Positions 25,079-34,600 of a stretch of 64,000 bases of DNA are shown piece after piece. The DNA lies in NCBI GenBank assembly GCA_016710645.1, contig JADJVI010000059.1:1-64000 (forward strand), in the 5' to 3' direction. The position numbers were made by a program, and so were the translations under genes. The notes under the pieces were generated by a model, which made no database searches, was not told the origin of the DNA, and saw only the letters and a program-made list of their open reading frames with translations. The stretch comes from Actinomycetales bacterium. Its GTDB lineage: Bacteria > Actinomycetota > Actinomycetes > Actinomycetales > Dermatophilaceae. Numbering within the stretch: position 1 is the first letter of the stretch; every line of letters begins with the position of its first letter.

Positions 25079-27430
25079 ATGGCTTCGCGCAGATCAGCAG
25101 GGGACAGCGCAGGCCCCCCGACTCACTCCGAGAGTCACGCCGCGAGTCACGCCGCGAGCCAGTCAACCCCGGTCCGCAGCCTCGCCGATGACCTGCGCAC
25201 CCGCAGCGATGCCGAGTTGGCCGCGCTGCTGCTCGCCCGCCCCGACCTGGCCCGGCCCGTTCCGGCAGGCTTCGCTGCGCTCGCCGCCCGCGCGACCACC
25301 CGGCCCAGCATCCAGCGGGCGGTCGAAGCGCTCGACCGCGAGGAACTCACCATCGCGCTGTCCGCAGTCGTCGCCGCGGAATCTCACCCACAGGGGTCAG
25401 GTCTGGTCACCGAAGCTGCCGTGCGCGCCCTCGCCGACGGTCCTGCGGCCGCCGCGGGTCTCACCCGGCTCTGGGAGCGTGGCCTGCTCTGGCGCTCCCC
25501 CCAGGGCTGGCACGTCGTCAGCACGCTCGTCGACGTGCTCGGCCCCCACCCGGCCGGGCTCGGCGTCCCGTCGCGCGAGATCAACCCCCGGTATGCCGCG
25601 TGCTCACCACCGCTCGGCCCCGACCTCGACGCCGTGGTCGCCGACGCACCCCCGGCGGCGCGCGCGGTCCTGGACACCCTCACCTGGGGACCGCCGACCG
25701 GGAGCATTCCCGCCTCCGGACCCACCCATGACGCCGCTCGCTGGCTGATCGCCCAGGGGGTGTGCGCTCCCAGCGGAGTCGGCCATGTGACGCTCGTCCG
25801 CGAGGTCGCCCTCCAGTTGCGCGGCGGCCGGCTGTTCCGCGAACCACTGCAGCCCCCCGCGATGTCGTGGGAGCCCACCCTCGACCCCGCCACCGTCGAC
25901 CGGGTCGGCGGGGCCCACGCGCGCGACCTGCTCACCCTCATCGACGAACTGGCCGATCGCTGGGGAACCAACCCGCCACGGGTCCTGCGCACCGGTGGGG
26001 TCGGGGTGCGCGACCTCGCGGCCCTCGCCGCCGGTCTGGACGTGTCCGCCGACGAGGTCAACTTCCTCGTGGAGTTGAGCCGCACCGCCGGGCTGCTCGG
26101 GCGCGACGGGTCGCCGGACGGCATACGGCCGGAAGCCTGGGTCCCCACCGCGGACTACGACACCTGGGCCGCACGGGATGCCGCGAGCCGGTGGGCGGTG
26201 CTCGCGCGTGCCTGGAGCGTCAGCCCACGAGCGACGCATCTCATCGGCGCGGCCTTGGGCCGGGGGACGACCGTGGGTGTCCTCTCCCCCGACGTGAGTT
26301 GGCCGCCGGTCCGGGCCTTCCGGCAGGACGTGCTCGATGTCTTGGGCGCCCCGCCGCCTGGCGCCGTCGCGACGCCCGAGGAACTCGCCGCGGTGCTGGC
26401 CTGGCGGCGGCCGCTGCGCGACCGGCATACGACCCAGCAGGTGCTGGCCGTGACCCTCCGGGAGGCGCAGTGGCTCGGCGTCACCGCGCTCGGAGCGCTG
26501 ACGAGCGCTGGTCGGCTCCTCGCGGGCGGTGCGTCCGAGACGGATCTCGCGTCAGCCGCGACCTCCGCCATGCCTGACCCCGTCGACCACCTGCTTCTGC
26601 AGGCCGACCTCACGGCCATCGCGCCGGGCCCGCTCGACGGTGCACTAGCCCGCTTCGTGAGACTGGTCAGCGATGTCGAATCCCGAGGCGGCGCAACGGT
26701 TTTGCGGCTCTCGACCGAGTCGGTGCGGCGGGCGCTGGATTCCGGGATGACGGCCGACGAGGTGCTCGATCGGCTGCGCGAGGCCAGCCGCACGCCGGTG
26801 CCGCAGCCGCTGGACTACCTCGTCCGCGACGTCGCGCGCCGCCACGGACAGACCCGGGTCGGCGGAGCCACGGCATACCTGCGCTCCGACGACGAATCGC
26901 TGCTGTCCGGGATGCTCGCCGACCGGACCCTCGCACCGGCCTTGCTGCGCCGGATCGCACCCACCGTGCTCGTCTCGTTGGCCGAGCCCGCGACGCTGCT
27001 GGACCTGCTGCGCGAGGGCGGATACGCGCCCGCTCAGGAGGCCTTCGACGGCAGCATCGTCGTCAGCGAGCCGGCGTCCCGACGAGCCCCGGCCGGTCGC
27101 GTCCGACCCGACGGCGAAGCTCCTGCGCCGGTCCTTGATGCGACGCTCGCCCAAGCGGTCGTCGAGCGACTGCGGTCGGAGTCGCGGCCCGGCCACGCCA
27201 GCCGAGCACCGGCGAGGCTGCAATCGGAATCCGCGGCCATCCAGGCCATCCTGCGCCAGGCGGTCTCGACTGGGGGCGCCGTGTGGGTGGGCTATACCGA
27301 CAGTGACGGGCGCTCCAGCAAACACCTCGTCTCACCATGGCGCTTTGACGGCGGGCGCCTGTATGCCGTCAACGGAGACACCGAGACGGTGTTCCTCCTG
27401 CACCGCATCACCGGAGTGGCGCCGGCCTGA
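25079..27430 (+). CDS. XPB/Ssl2-like helicase-associated protein (XPB-N, WYL-like end)
   Basis: 783 residues from the ATG at 25079. No Walker motifs. Repeated helical/winged segments (SDAELAALLLARPDLARPVP, SIQRAVEALDREELTIALSA) and an XPB N-terminal-like module near 600-690 (RLSTESVRRALDSGMTADEV, LRSDDESLLSGMLADRTLA). The last 50 residues resemble a WYL fold (VWVGYTDSDGRSSKHLVSP). In actinobacteria this family is encoded near the XPB helicase, as here 2.1 kb downstream, and is thought to be its partner; direct function is inferred. Confidence 0.85.
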   Translation: MASRRSAGDSAGPPTHSESHAASHAASQSTPVRSLADDLRTRSDAELAALLLARPDLARPVPAGFAALAARATTRPSIQRAVEALDREELTIALSAVVAAESHPQGSGLVTEAAVRALADGPAAAAGLTRLWERGLLWRSPQGWHVVSTLVDVLGPHPAGLGVPSREINPRYAACSPPLGPDLDAVVADAPPAARAVLDTLTWGPPTGSIPASGPTHDAARWLIAQGVCAPSGVGHVTLVREVALQLRGGRLFREPLQPPAMSWEPTLDPATVDRVGGAHARDLLTLIDELADRWGTNPPRVLRTGGVGVRDLAALAAGLDVSADEVNFLVELSRTAGLLGRDGSPDGIRPEAWVPTADYDTWAARDAASRWAVLARAWSVSPRATHLIGAALGRGTTVGVLSPDVSWPPVRAFRQDVLDVLGAPPPGAVATPEELAAVLAWRRPLRDRHTTQQVLAVTLREAQWLGVTALGALTSAGRLLAGGASETDLASAATSAMPDPVDHLLLQADLTAIAPGPLDGALARFVRLVSDVESRGGATVLRLSTESVRRALDSGMTADEVLDRLREASRTPVPQPLDYLVRDVARRHGQTRVGGATAYLRSDDESLLSGMLADRTLAPALLRRIAPTVLVSLAEPATLLDLLREGGYAPAQEAFDGSIVVSEPASRRAPAGRVRPDGEAPAPVLDATLAQAVVERLRSESRPGHASRAPARLQSESAAIQAILRQAVSTGGAVWVGYTDSDGRSSKHLVSPWRFDGGRLYAVNGDTETVFLLHRITGVAPA

Positions 27431-27470
27431 CCCCGCGATCGCGCACTGCGCAGCGGGTCAAGGGTGCCGA

Positions 27471-28445
27471 TCAGGTGGCGTTGGCCGCCGGCTCGGGCTC
27501 GGCGTCGAGGTCGGCCGCGAGCGCGGTGACCACCCGGCTGGCGGCCGGGCGACCGAGCTGGCCGGCCATCCATGCCGACGTGCGCACCAGCGCCTCAAGG
27601 TCGACACCGGTCTCGACGCCCGCGCCGTGCAGTGCCCACACGAGGTCCTCGGTGGCGAGGTTGCCCGTAGCGCTCTTGGCATAGGGACACCCACCCAGGC
27701 CACCGGCCGAGGAGTCGACGATGCTCACCCCGTCCGCGAGGGCAGCGAGGGTGTTGGCCAGGGCCTGTCCGTAGGTGTCGTGGAAATGCACCGCGACTTG
27801 GCCACGCGGCATACCGGCCGTGTCCAGAGCGTCGAGCAGGTCGCGCACCTGCCCGGTCGTCGCGACGCCGATGGTGTCGCCCAGGCTCAACTCGTCGCAG
27901 CCGAGGTCCATGAGCCGACGCGCGGCGTCGACCACCTGCGGAATGGGGACGTCACCCTCCCACGGGTCGCCGAAGCACATCGAGACGTAGGCCCGCACCC
28001 ACAGCCCGGAGCCTTTGGCGCGGTCGACGACCGGGCGGAACATCTCGACTGATTCGGCGATGCTGCGGCCCAGGTTGCGCTGGGCGAAGGTCTCGGTGGC
28101 GCTGCCGAAGATCGCGATCGCCTGGACGCCGCTGGCCAGCGCTCGATCCAGGCCCCGCTCGTTGGGGACGAGCACCGGCCGATTGCGCGCGGTGCCATCC
28201 GGGCCGAGCAGCGCAAGGACTTCGGCAGCGTCGGCGAGTTGCGGCACCCAGGCAGGGTTGACGAAGGACGTCGTCTCGACCGTGGTCAGGCCGGCGGCGA
28301 TGAGCCGGCGGATGAACTCGGCCTTGGTGGCGGCGGGGACGACGGTGCGTTCGTTCTGCAAGCCGTCGCGCGCGCCGACCTCGTAGATGGTCACTCGCGG
28401 AGGCAATCCCGTGGGGGCAGCCGGGTGGAGCTGGGGAGCGCGCAT
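27471..28445 (-). CDS. mvaB: Hydroxymethylglutaryl-CoA lyase
   Basis: 324 residues. HMGL-like TIM barrel: VTIYEVGARDGLQNERTVV at the start of the barrel, metal His pair in VAVHFHDTYGQALAN, and the signature SSAGGLGGCPYAKSATGN with catalytic Cys. Cleaves HMG-CoA to acetyl-CoA and acetoacetate (leucine degradation). Stands alone between XPB-N and DUF4190; no other leucine-catabolism gene nearby. Confidence 0.92.
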   Translation of the reverse strand: MRAPQLHPAAPTGLPPRVTIYEVGARDGLQNERTVVPAATKAEFIRRLIAAGLTTVETTSFVNPAWVPQLADAAEVLALLGPDGTARNRPVLVPNERGLDRALASGVQAIAIFGSATETFAQRNLGRSIAESVEMFRPVVDRAKGSGLWVRAYVSMCFGDPWEGDVPIPQVVDAARRLMDLGCDELSLGDTIGVATTGQVRDLLDALDTAGMPRGQVAVHFHDTYGQALANTLAALADGVSIVDSSAGGLGGCPYAKSATGNLATEDLVWALHGAGVETGVDLEALVRTSAWMAGQLGRPAASRVVTALAADLDAEPEPAANAT

Positions 28446-28546
28446 GGGATCTCCTTGAGTGGACTGCTGTCCATTGTCGCAAGCCGACGCGGGCGAGGTG
28501 TCGGTTGGAGGGCGTAGTCTCGCGGGCGAGCACCGAGGAGGCACCT

Positions 28547-29575
28547 GTGTCCGACACCGCAGCACCATCGCCCTGGCAGGATCCCACCGCCGATGTGACC
28601 GGCCCGGCCGTGTCCGACACTCCGTTGGGTGACGCCCCCTTGGGTGAGAGCGACCTCGGCGAGGAATTCGCACCGACCACCCGCGTGCTGCCGTGTCTCG
28701 GCTCACCCGACACTCCGTCCGGGCCAACCGCACCGAGCGCGCCGACCGCAGCCATGGCAGGGGCGGGCGCAGGCTCGGCCCCCGAGCCTCCGGCCGAGCC
28801 TGCCGCCGGGCCCGGTGCCGCCACGGCCACCTCCCCCGGGTTCACTCCGCCGTTGGCCCCGCCGCTGACCCCGCCCGGCGCGCCTTCCCCGACCCAACCA
28901 CCGACCCAGCCAGCCTTCCCGCAGCAGGGCGCCTGGCCGCCTCCGGGCGCGACTCCCCCGCCCGGTGCAACTCCGCCGAGCGCACCCCCGGCCTACCCGC
29001 CGTATCCCGGCCAGCCGGCATACCCGGGTGCTGGCGCCTACCCCGGGCAGCAGCAGCCCGCCCCGGGCAGCCCGTATGCCGCGCGGCCCGGTTCTTCCTA
29101 CCCCCCGCCTCCCCCCGGCGCGGCGCCGTATCCGCCGTCTGCGCAGCCGGGGTACCCCCCTCAGGGCGCCTATCCGGCGGGCGGGGCCTACCCCCAGCAG
29201 GGTGGGTATCCGCAACCGGGTGGCTACCCACAGCAGCCGGGCTATCCACCGGGTTACGGACCGGGTTATGGGCCGGGCTACCCGGCATACCAGGGTCAGG
29301 GTTACCCGGCATACCAGGGACAGGGTGCTGGTCAGGTCGCTCCCCGCAATGTCACGGCCATCGTGCTGCTCATCATTTCCGCGGTCTCGACCTTCGCCAC
29401 GGGGATCATCGGGCCGCCGAGCCTGGTCATGGCCCTGCTCGCGCTCAAGCACAACTCCACCGAACCCGCGCGCGCCAGCAAGCTGGCCAACCGTGGCTGG
29501 ATCGTCTATGCGATCAACGCGCTCGTCGGCCTGGCCTTGCTCGTGGCCTTCTTCTGGCTGCGGGCGAAGCGCTGA
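28547..29575 (+). CDS. Proline-rich DUF4190-type membrane protein
   Basis: 342 residues from a GTG preceded by GAGGAGGC. Residues 1-260 are disordered and Pro/Gly/Tyr-rich with repeating GYPQ, AYPG and GYPAYQGQ units; residues 265-342 hold two membrane helices (VTAIVLLIISAVSTFATGII and WIVYAINALVGLALLVAFFW) around a conserved loop, as in DUF4190. The stop lies 3 nt before the XPB start. Function unknown. Confidence 0.85.
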   Translation: MSDTAAPSPWQDPTADVTGPAVSDTPLGDAPLGESDLGEEFAPTTRVLPCLGSPDTPSGPTAPSAPTAAMAGAGAGSAPEPPAEPAAGPGAATATSPGFTPPLAPPLTPPGAPSPTQPPTQPAFPQQGAWPPPGATPPPGATPPSAPPAYPPYPGQPAYPGAGAYPGQQQPAPGSPYAARPGSSYPPPPPGAAPYPPSAQPGYPPQGAYPAGGAYPQQGGYPQPGGYPQQPGYPPGYGPGYGPGYPAYQGQGYPAYQGQGAGQVAPRNVTAIVLLIISAVSTFATGIIGPPSLVMALLALKHNSTEPARASKLANRGWIVYAINALVGLALLVAFFWLRAKR

Positions 29576-29578
29576 CGG

Positions 29579-31213
29579 ATGACCGACGGGCCACTGATCG
29601 TCCAGAGCGACAAGACGCTCCTGCTCGAGGTCGACCACCCCACGGCGCAGGACGCGCGGCGGGCGATCGCGCCGTTCGCCGAGTTGGAGCGTGCGCCTGA
29701 GCACGTCCACACCTACCGGGTGACGCCACTCGGGCTGTGGAACGCGCGCGCGGCCGGGCACGACGCCGAACAGGTCATCGACGCGTTGTTGCGCTACAGC
29801 CGGTATGCCGTGCCGCAGCCACTCCTCGTCGACATCGCCGACACCATGTCGCGCTATGGCCGGCTGACCCTGGAGAAGCATCCGGTGCACGGGTTGGTGC
29901 TGCATGCCACCGACCGGCCCGTGCTGGAAGAAGTGTTGCGGCACAAGAAGATTCAGCCGATGTTGGGCGAACGACTGGACCCCGACACGGTGTTGGTGCA
30001 TCCCTCCGAGCGCGGTCATCTCAAGCAGCAACTGCTCAAGATCGGTTGGCCCGCAGAGGATTTGGCCGGCTATGTCGACGGCGAGGCCCACCCCATTGCG
30101 TTGCGCGAAGAGGGCTGGTCAATGCGGCCCTACCAGCGCCATGCGGTCGAGGGGTTCTGGCACGGCGGGTCGGGGGTAGTCGTGCTGCCGTGTGGCGCCG
30201 GCAAGACGATTGTCGGCGCCGGGGCGATGGCTGCGGCGTCGGCCACGACGCTCATCCTGGTCACCAACACGGTCGCCGCGCGGCAGTGGAAGGACGAGCT
30301 GCTGCGGCGAACCTCGTTGACCGAGAACGAGATCGGCGAATACTCCGGCACCCGCAAGGAGATCCGGCCGGTCACCATCGCGACCTATCAGGTGCTCTCG
30401 GTGCGCCGGAAGGGCGTCTACACGCACCTGGAGTTGCTCGATGCCCGCGACTGGGGGCTGGTCGTCTATGACGAGGTGCACCTCCTGCCGGCGCCGATCT
30501 TCCGAATGACCGCCGACCTGCAGGCCCGACGCCGGCTCGGCCTCACCGCGACACTGGTGCGCGAGGACGGCCGCGAGGCCGACGTCTTCTCGCTCATCGG
30601 GCCCAAACGGTTCGACGCGCCGTGGAAGGACATTGAGGCGCAGGGCTACATCGCGCCCGCCGATTGCGTCGAAGTGCGGGTCACCTTGCCGGAGTCCGAA
30701 CGGATGGCGTATGCCGTCGCCGAGCCCGACGAGCGCTACCGGTTGGCTTCCTGCACGCCCGCGAAGGAGCGCGTCGCCGAGACCCTGGTGGCACGGCATA
30801 CCGGAGAACCCACCCTCGTCATCGGGCAGTACCTCGACCAACTCGACACGCTCGCAGGCCGATTGGATGCGCCGATCATCACGGGCGAGACGCCGGTCGC
30901 TGCGCGGCAGAAGCTGTTTGCTGGGTTCCGTCTGGGTGAGATCCCCCTGCTCGTCGTGAGCAAGGTGGCCAACTTCTCCATCGACCTGCCCGAGGCGTCA
31001 GTGGCGATCCAGGTGTCCGGCACGTTCGGGTCACGCCAGGAGGAGGCCCAGCGGCTCGGACGCCTACTGCGGCCCAAGGGCGACGGGAGGACCGCCCACT
31101 TCTACTCGGTGGTGTCGCGCGACACGGTCGACGCCGACTTCGCCGCGCACCGGCAACGCTTCCTCGCCGAGCAGGGCTACTCCTACCGCATCCTCGACGC
31201 CGAAGACCTCTGA
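29579..31213 (+). CDS. XPB-type DNA repair helicase
   Basis: 544 residues, SF2 helicase. N-terminal XPB domain (residues 1-170), then PCGAGKTIVGAGAMA (motif I, about 200), YDEVHLLPA (motif II, DEVH), LTATLVREDGRE (motif III), and C-terminal SGTFGSRQEEAQRLGRLLRP (motif VI). Matches bacterial and archaeal XPB, which translocates 3'-5' and is tied to nucleotide-excision repair. Close behind the DUF4190 gene. Confidence 0.94.
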   Translation: MTDGPLIVQSDKTLLLEVDHPTAQDARRAIAPFAELERAPEHVHTYRVTPLGLWNARAAGHDAEQVIDALLRYSRYAVPQPLLVDIADTMSRYGRLTLEKHPVHGLVLHATDRPVLEEVLRHKKIQPMLGERLDPDTVLVHPSERGHLKQQLLKIGWPAEDLAGYVDGEAHPIALREEGWSMRPYQRHAVEGFWHGGSGVVVLPCGAGKTIVGAGAMAAASATTLILVTNTVAARQWKDELLRRTSLTENEIGEYSGTRKEIRPVTIATYQVLSVRRKGVYTHLELLDARDWGLVVYDEVHLLPAPIFRMTADLQARRRLGLTATLVREDGREADVFSLIGPKRFDAPWKDIEAQGYIAPADCVEVRVTLPESERMAYAVAEPDERYRLASCTPAKERVAETLVARHTGEPTLVIGQYLDQLDTLAGRLDAPIITGETPVAARQKLFAGFRLGEIPLLVVSKVANFSIDLPEASVAIQVSGTFGSRQEEAQRLGRLLRPKGDGRTAHFYSVVSRDTVDADFAAHRQRFLAEQGYSYRILDAEDL

Positions 31214-31279
31214 CGCTTTCGGCGTCACAGCAGTCAGGAGTGATGGCAGACCTGCATGAACGCATGCGAAACTGGCGAG

Positions 31280-31543
31280 ATGGCAGTGACAATCCAGATC
31301 CGCGACCTCGACGAGGCCGTGCGGGACCGGCTCAAGGCTCGGGCCGTCGTCGAGGGCGAGTCCTTCAACTCGTATCTCAAGCGACTCCTGGCGCGGGAGG
31401 CCGACAAACCCACCCAGCAGGAGGTCTTCGCTCGGGTGCTCGCGCGCTCGGAATCATCGTCGGTGTCGAGCGTCGACCTGATCCGGGCCGAGCGTGACGC
31501 ACGTGACCTCGGCAGGAAGCCGACCGAGCGCTCGGCTCGATGA
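31280..31543 (+). CDS. vapB: FitA/VapB-type antitoxin
   Basis: 87 residues; MAVTIQIRDLDEAVRDRLKA then VEGESFNSYLKRLLARE, a ribbon-helix-helix DNA-binding antitoxin of the FitA kind. The following PIN toxin starts inside its stop codon (ATGA), the usual coupled order. Probably represses its own operon. Confidence 0.88.
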   Translation: MAVTIQIRDLDEAVRDRLKARAVVEGESFNSYLKRLLAREADKPTQQEVFARVLARSESSSVSSVDLIRAERDARDLGRKPTERSAR

Positions 31544-31965
31544 GCCTGTCGCCGACGATGTCGACTGCCCCCACGAGCGGGGTCGTGGTCGACGCATCAG
31601 TCCTGGTGGATGCTCTCGTGGGCGCAGATTCGGTTGAACTCCATCGCGCCATCGGCAACCGTCCACTCCTGGCCCCGGCGCACGTCGACGCGGAAGTCCT
31701 CAGTGCACTGCGTGGCCTCATGCTGGGCAAACACCTGAGCCAGCAGCGGTGCCGCGACGCCCTGCTTGACCTGGATGCCTTGCCACTTGAACGGTGGTCG
31801 CTCTCAGCAGTCCTGCTCAGTCGCGCGTTCGACCTCGCCGATGCGATCACGTCGTATGACGCGCTCTACGTGGCGCTCGCCGAGGTCGTGAGCGTTCCCC
31901 TCGTCACCCGCGACCGCAGGTTGGCCCGGGCGGCCCAGCGGTGGGTCACCGTCGAGCTGGTCTGA
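31540..31965 (+). CDS. vapC: PIN-domain toxin (VapC-like)
   Basis: 141 residues. PIN ribonuclease acidic residues in VVVDASVLVDALV, HVDAEVLSALRG, ADAITSYDALYVALA and VTRDRRLARA. VapC toxins cut specific RNAs, often tRNA or 23S rRNA loops. Forms a complete toxin-antitoxin pair with the upstream gene. Confidence 0.9.
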   Translation: MSLSPTMSTAPTSGVVVDASVLVDALVGADSVELHRAIGNRPLLAPAHVDAEVLSALRGLMLGKHLSQQRCRDALLDLDALPLERWSLSAVLLSRAFDLADAITSYDALYVALAEVVSVPLVTRDRRLARAAQRWVTVELV

Positions 31966-31974
31966 TCAGCGGCG

Positions 31975-32211
31975 TCAGGGACGCTCGGCGAGGTGCGGGT
32001 GGTCGCGCCAGACCGGCATACCCCGCATATATTCGCGGGTCTGAGCCTCGGCGCTGGCGCGATCGGCACCCTTGCGTTGGGCCCAGCCGACCATCCGCTC
32101 GAACCGGGTGTCGAAGTCCTGCAAGCGGCCACCGGCGTCGACGCAGTGCTCGCAGTACGGGCCAGACTCGATCGGCATGCCACAGCTCTCACAGGTGGTG
32201 ATCGTCGTCAT
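31975..32211 (-). CDS. Zinc-ribbon protein, internal start
   Basis: 78 residues beginning MTTITTCESCGMPIESGPYC, with two CxxC-type knuckles and a C-terminal helical part (RMVGWAQRKGADRASAEAQ). The AAGGAGAG-TCCC-ATG context is a textbook translation start, better than that of the MarR frame containing it. Confidence 0.55.
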   Translation of the reverse strand: MTTITTCESCGMPIESGPYCEHCVDAGGRLQDFDTRFERMVGWAQRKGADRASAEAQTREYMRGMPVWRDHPHLAERP

Positions 32212-32742
32212 GGGACTCTCCTTCGTCGGGGTGGTGGGGCATGGGTGGGGTGTCGATGCTGCGTGAGCTAACGGACGGGTGACGGCATGACCGACCAACT
32301 GAGAATGACCGTCCAGCAATGCGAGCCGGGTCGGTCCGGGCAACCGACTCATCGCCTCAGCCACGAGCCGACGGTCGAGCACCTGCTGGTCCTCAGCCAA
32401 GCGCCGCCGTCCGGCGTCGGTGAGCCACACCAGAGTGCGGCGGCGATCGGCGGGGTCGCGCTGGCGCTCCAGCAGACCGTGACCCTCCAACTGGGTGACG
32501 ATGTCGCTGACGACCGATTGGGCGCGGGCGAGGTGATTGGCGGCCTCCCCGATGGTGAGCGGCCCGCTTCGGGCCAGATGCTGGAGGACGGCTCGCGAGG
32601 CTCCAGTGAGTTCACTGCGCTTCCCGTCCCGCCGGTGCAACGCGAGGTATGCCGTGGGGAACAGTTCCCCCAGGCGATCGGCCGCCTCCTGCGGGGTCGG
32701 GAACAAGCTCACGGCAGGTAGCGTCGTCGCTCTCCCATTCAT
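31975..32742 (-). CDS. MarR regulator in frame with a C-terminal zinc ribbon
   Basis: 255 residues without an internal stop. Residues 1-150 are a MarR winged helix (SGPLTIGEAANHLARAQSV, LEGHGLLERQRDPADRRRTL). After a Pro/Thr-rich linker the last 78 residues are a zinc ribbon (TCESCGMPIESGPYCEHCVD), normally a separate small protein. An internal ATG at 32211 has its own SD (AAGGAGAG), so the ribbon may also be made alone. Either a gene fusion or a lost MarR stop. Convergent with the VapBC pair. Confidence 0.75.
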   Translation of the reverse strand: MNGRATTLPAVSLFPTPQEAADRLGELFPTAYLALHRRDGKRSELTGASRAVLQHLARSGPLTIGEAANHLARAQSVVSDIVTQLEGHGLLERQRDPADRRRTLVWLTDAGRRRLAEDQQVLDRRLVAEAMSRLPGPTRLALLDGHSQLVGHAVTRPLAHAASTPHPCPTTPTKESPMTTITTCESCGMPIESGPYCEHCVDAGGRLQDFDTRFERMVGWAQRKGADRASAEAQTREYMRGMPVWRDHPHLAERP

Positions 32743-32823
32743 CGTCAATCCCGATCGATCACTGATCGGTGGCTGCCCGCACGCACCTCGATCGCTCGAG
32801 CCCGTCGCTCCATGCTGGCCCGG

Positions 32824-32894
32824 TGTCAAGATCGCGATCATGACACTTGGGTGCCGTTGCAACGCGATCCAAGTGTCATGATCGCGATCTTTCG
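32824..32894. repeat. 71-bp palindromic intergenic element, copy B
   Basis: 67 of 71 positions identical to copy A at 14986-15056, including both GATCGCGATC arms and the GCCGTTGCAACGCG centre. Here it lies between divergent genes, in the 352-nt gap 32743-33094 that otherwise holds one GGCATAC motif and no gene. Confidence 0.85.
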
Positions 32895-33094
32895 CATGAC
32901 GAGAGCGGCGCTACACATCGGCGACACCCAACCGACTCAGGCGGCCAGGGCCACTGACGGTGACCACACGGCATACGGAATCCGTCGCATCTCATCCAAA
33001 CTGGACCGTTTTCCGTCGTCGACTAGGCAGTTTGCCGCGGATAGGCAACAATGCAGCCAACCCGGCGAAGCTCGCCCTCAGCACAGGAGACGGC

Positions 33095-34513
33095 ATGACC
33101 GACCAGTCCAGCACCCCGTCCTGGCCCGCCCACGATCCGGCCACCCGACGCTGGCTGCCGACGAAATCCACCCCGCTCAACCCCGACCGAGTCGAAGCGC
33201 TGCTGGCCCAGGAGTGGGAGAAGTTCGAGCGGCACACCCCCCAGTCCGGCGAGCACAACGCCCGCGCGTCCAAGATCCTGCCGCTGGGCGTCACCTCGTC
33301 CTTCCAGCACTGGGACCCCTACCCCATCTCGATCGTCTCGGCGCGCGGTGCCCATGTCACCGACGTCGACGGGCGCACGCTGCTCGACATGTCGATGGGC
33401 TTCGGCGCGATGATGGTCGGCCACCTCAACCCCGTCGTCGTCGACCACGTCCGCCACGCGCTCGACCACGTCGGCACGCTCTTCGTCACCCCGTCGCCGA
33501 CGGCGACCGAGGTGGCCGAGCTGTTCCAGGAGCGCTTCGGCCTGGACATGCTGCGCTTCACCCAGTCGGGCACCGAGTCGCTCATGTATGCCGTCCGCGC
33601 CGCCCGCGCTTACACCGGCCGCAAGGCGATCATCAAGATCGAGGGTGGCTACCACGGCGGTTACGACCCGCTGCAGGTCTCGGTCAAGCCGGCGCTAGCC
33701 GACATCGGCCCGGCCCATGCACCCACGCCCGACACGCCCTTCGAGGTCGAGGCGGGCACCGTCCACGTCGTGCCGTTCAACGACCTCGACCGCCTGCGGG
33801 CCATCCTCGCCGAGCACGGTCGCGAGATCGCGGCGCTTGTCATGGAGCCGGTCATCGAAAACCTCGCGATCGTCGTCCCGGACGAGGGCTACCTGGCCGG
33901 CGTGCGGCAGGCCTGTGACGAGCACGGCGTCGTCCTCATCTTCGACGAGGTCAAGACCGGACTCACCGCCGGGTATGCCGGTGCCTCCCAGCGCGTGGGC
34001 ATCAAGCCCGACCTGGTCACCCTGGCCAAGAGCATCGGTGGCGGCCTGCCGCTGGCGGCCTTCGGTGGGCGCCAGGAGGTCATGCAGGTCGTCGTCGACG
34101 GCCGGATGGCCCACTTCGGCACCTACAACGGCAACCCCCTGGTCATGGCCGCCGCCCGCGCAGTCGACGAGGTCTGCACCCACGAGGCGCTGGACCGGGC
34201 CGAAGGCATCAACGTCCGCACCCTCGACGCCGTTGACGCGGTCATCACCGAGTTCGACCTGCCGGCGCACACCGTCGGGATGGGCATCAAGGGCTGCATC
34301 ACCTGGTCAACCACCCCGGTGCGCAACTACCGCGACTACAAGGCCACCGACTTCCGGGTCGCCGAGCTGTCCTGGCTGTGGGGCGTCAACCGGCACATCC
34401 TCACCCCGCCTGGCCTCGACGAGCAGTGGCTGGTCTCGCTCGCGCACACCGACGAGGACATGGCCGCGCTGGTCACCGACTTCCGCGATCTGGCCCAGGC
34501 GCTGCGCGCCTAA
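33095..34513 (+). CDS. Class III PLP-dependent aminotransferase
   Basis: 472 residues, SD AGGAGA before the ATG. Fold-type I: FTQSGTESLMYAVRAARAYT, YHGGYDPL, LIFDEVKTGLTAGYAG, and lysine in DLVTLAKSIGGGLPLAAFGG. Closest in style to glutamate-1-semialdehyde-aminomutase-like and beta-amino-acid aminotransferases (TWSTTPVRNYRDYKATD in the C-terminal part); lone position argues against heme synthesis. Substrate undetermined. Confidence 0.85.
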   Translation: MTDQSSTPSWPAHDPATRRWLPTKSTPLNPDRVEALLAQEWEKFERHTPQSGEHNARASKILPLGVTSSFQHWDPYPISIVSARGAHVTDVDGRTLLDMSMGFGAMMVGHLNPVVVDHVRHALDHVGTLFVTPSPTATEVAELFQERFGLDMLRFTQSGTESLMYAVRAARAYTGRKAIIKIEGGYHGGYDPLQVSVKPALADIGPAHAPTPDTPFEVEAGTVHVVPFNDLDRLRAILAEHGREIAALVMEPVIENLAIVVPDEGYLAGVRQACDEHGVVLIFDEVKTGLTAGYAGASQRVGIKPDLVTLAKSIGGGLPLAAFGGRQEVMQVVVDGRMAHFGTYNGNPLVMAAARAVDEVCTHEALDRAEGINVRTLDAVDAVITEFDLPAHTVGMGIKGCITWSTTPVRNYRDYKATDFRVAELSWLWGVNRHILTPPGLDEQWLVSLAHTDEDMAALVTDFRDLAQALRA

Positions 34514-34526
34514 ACCCCATCGGCAG

Positions 34527-34566
34527 CGAGCCCCCGCTCGGTGATGCGTCACCGGGCGGGGGCTCG
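34527..34566 (+). terminator. Aminotransferase gene terminator
   Basis: CGAGCCCCCGC pairs with GCGGGGGCTCG; the inner TCGGTGA/TCACCGG extends the stem. Starts 13 nt after the stop. Confidence 0.85.
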
Positions 34567-34600
34567 TCGCGTGTTCGGCTCCGCTCGAATCGGCTCTCCG

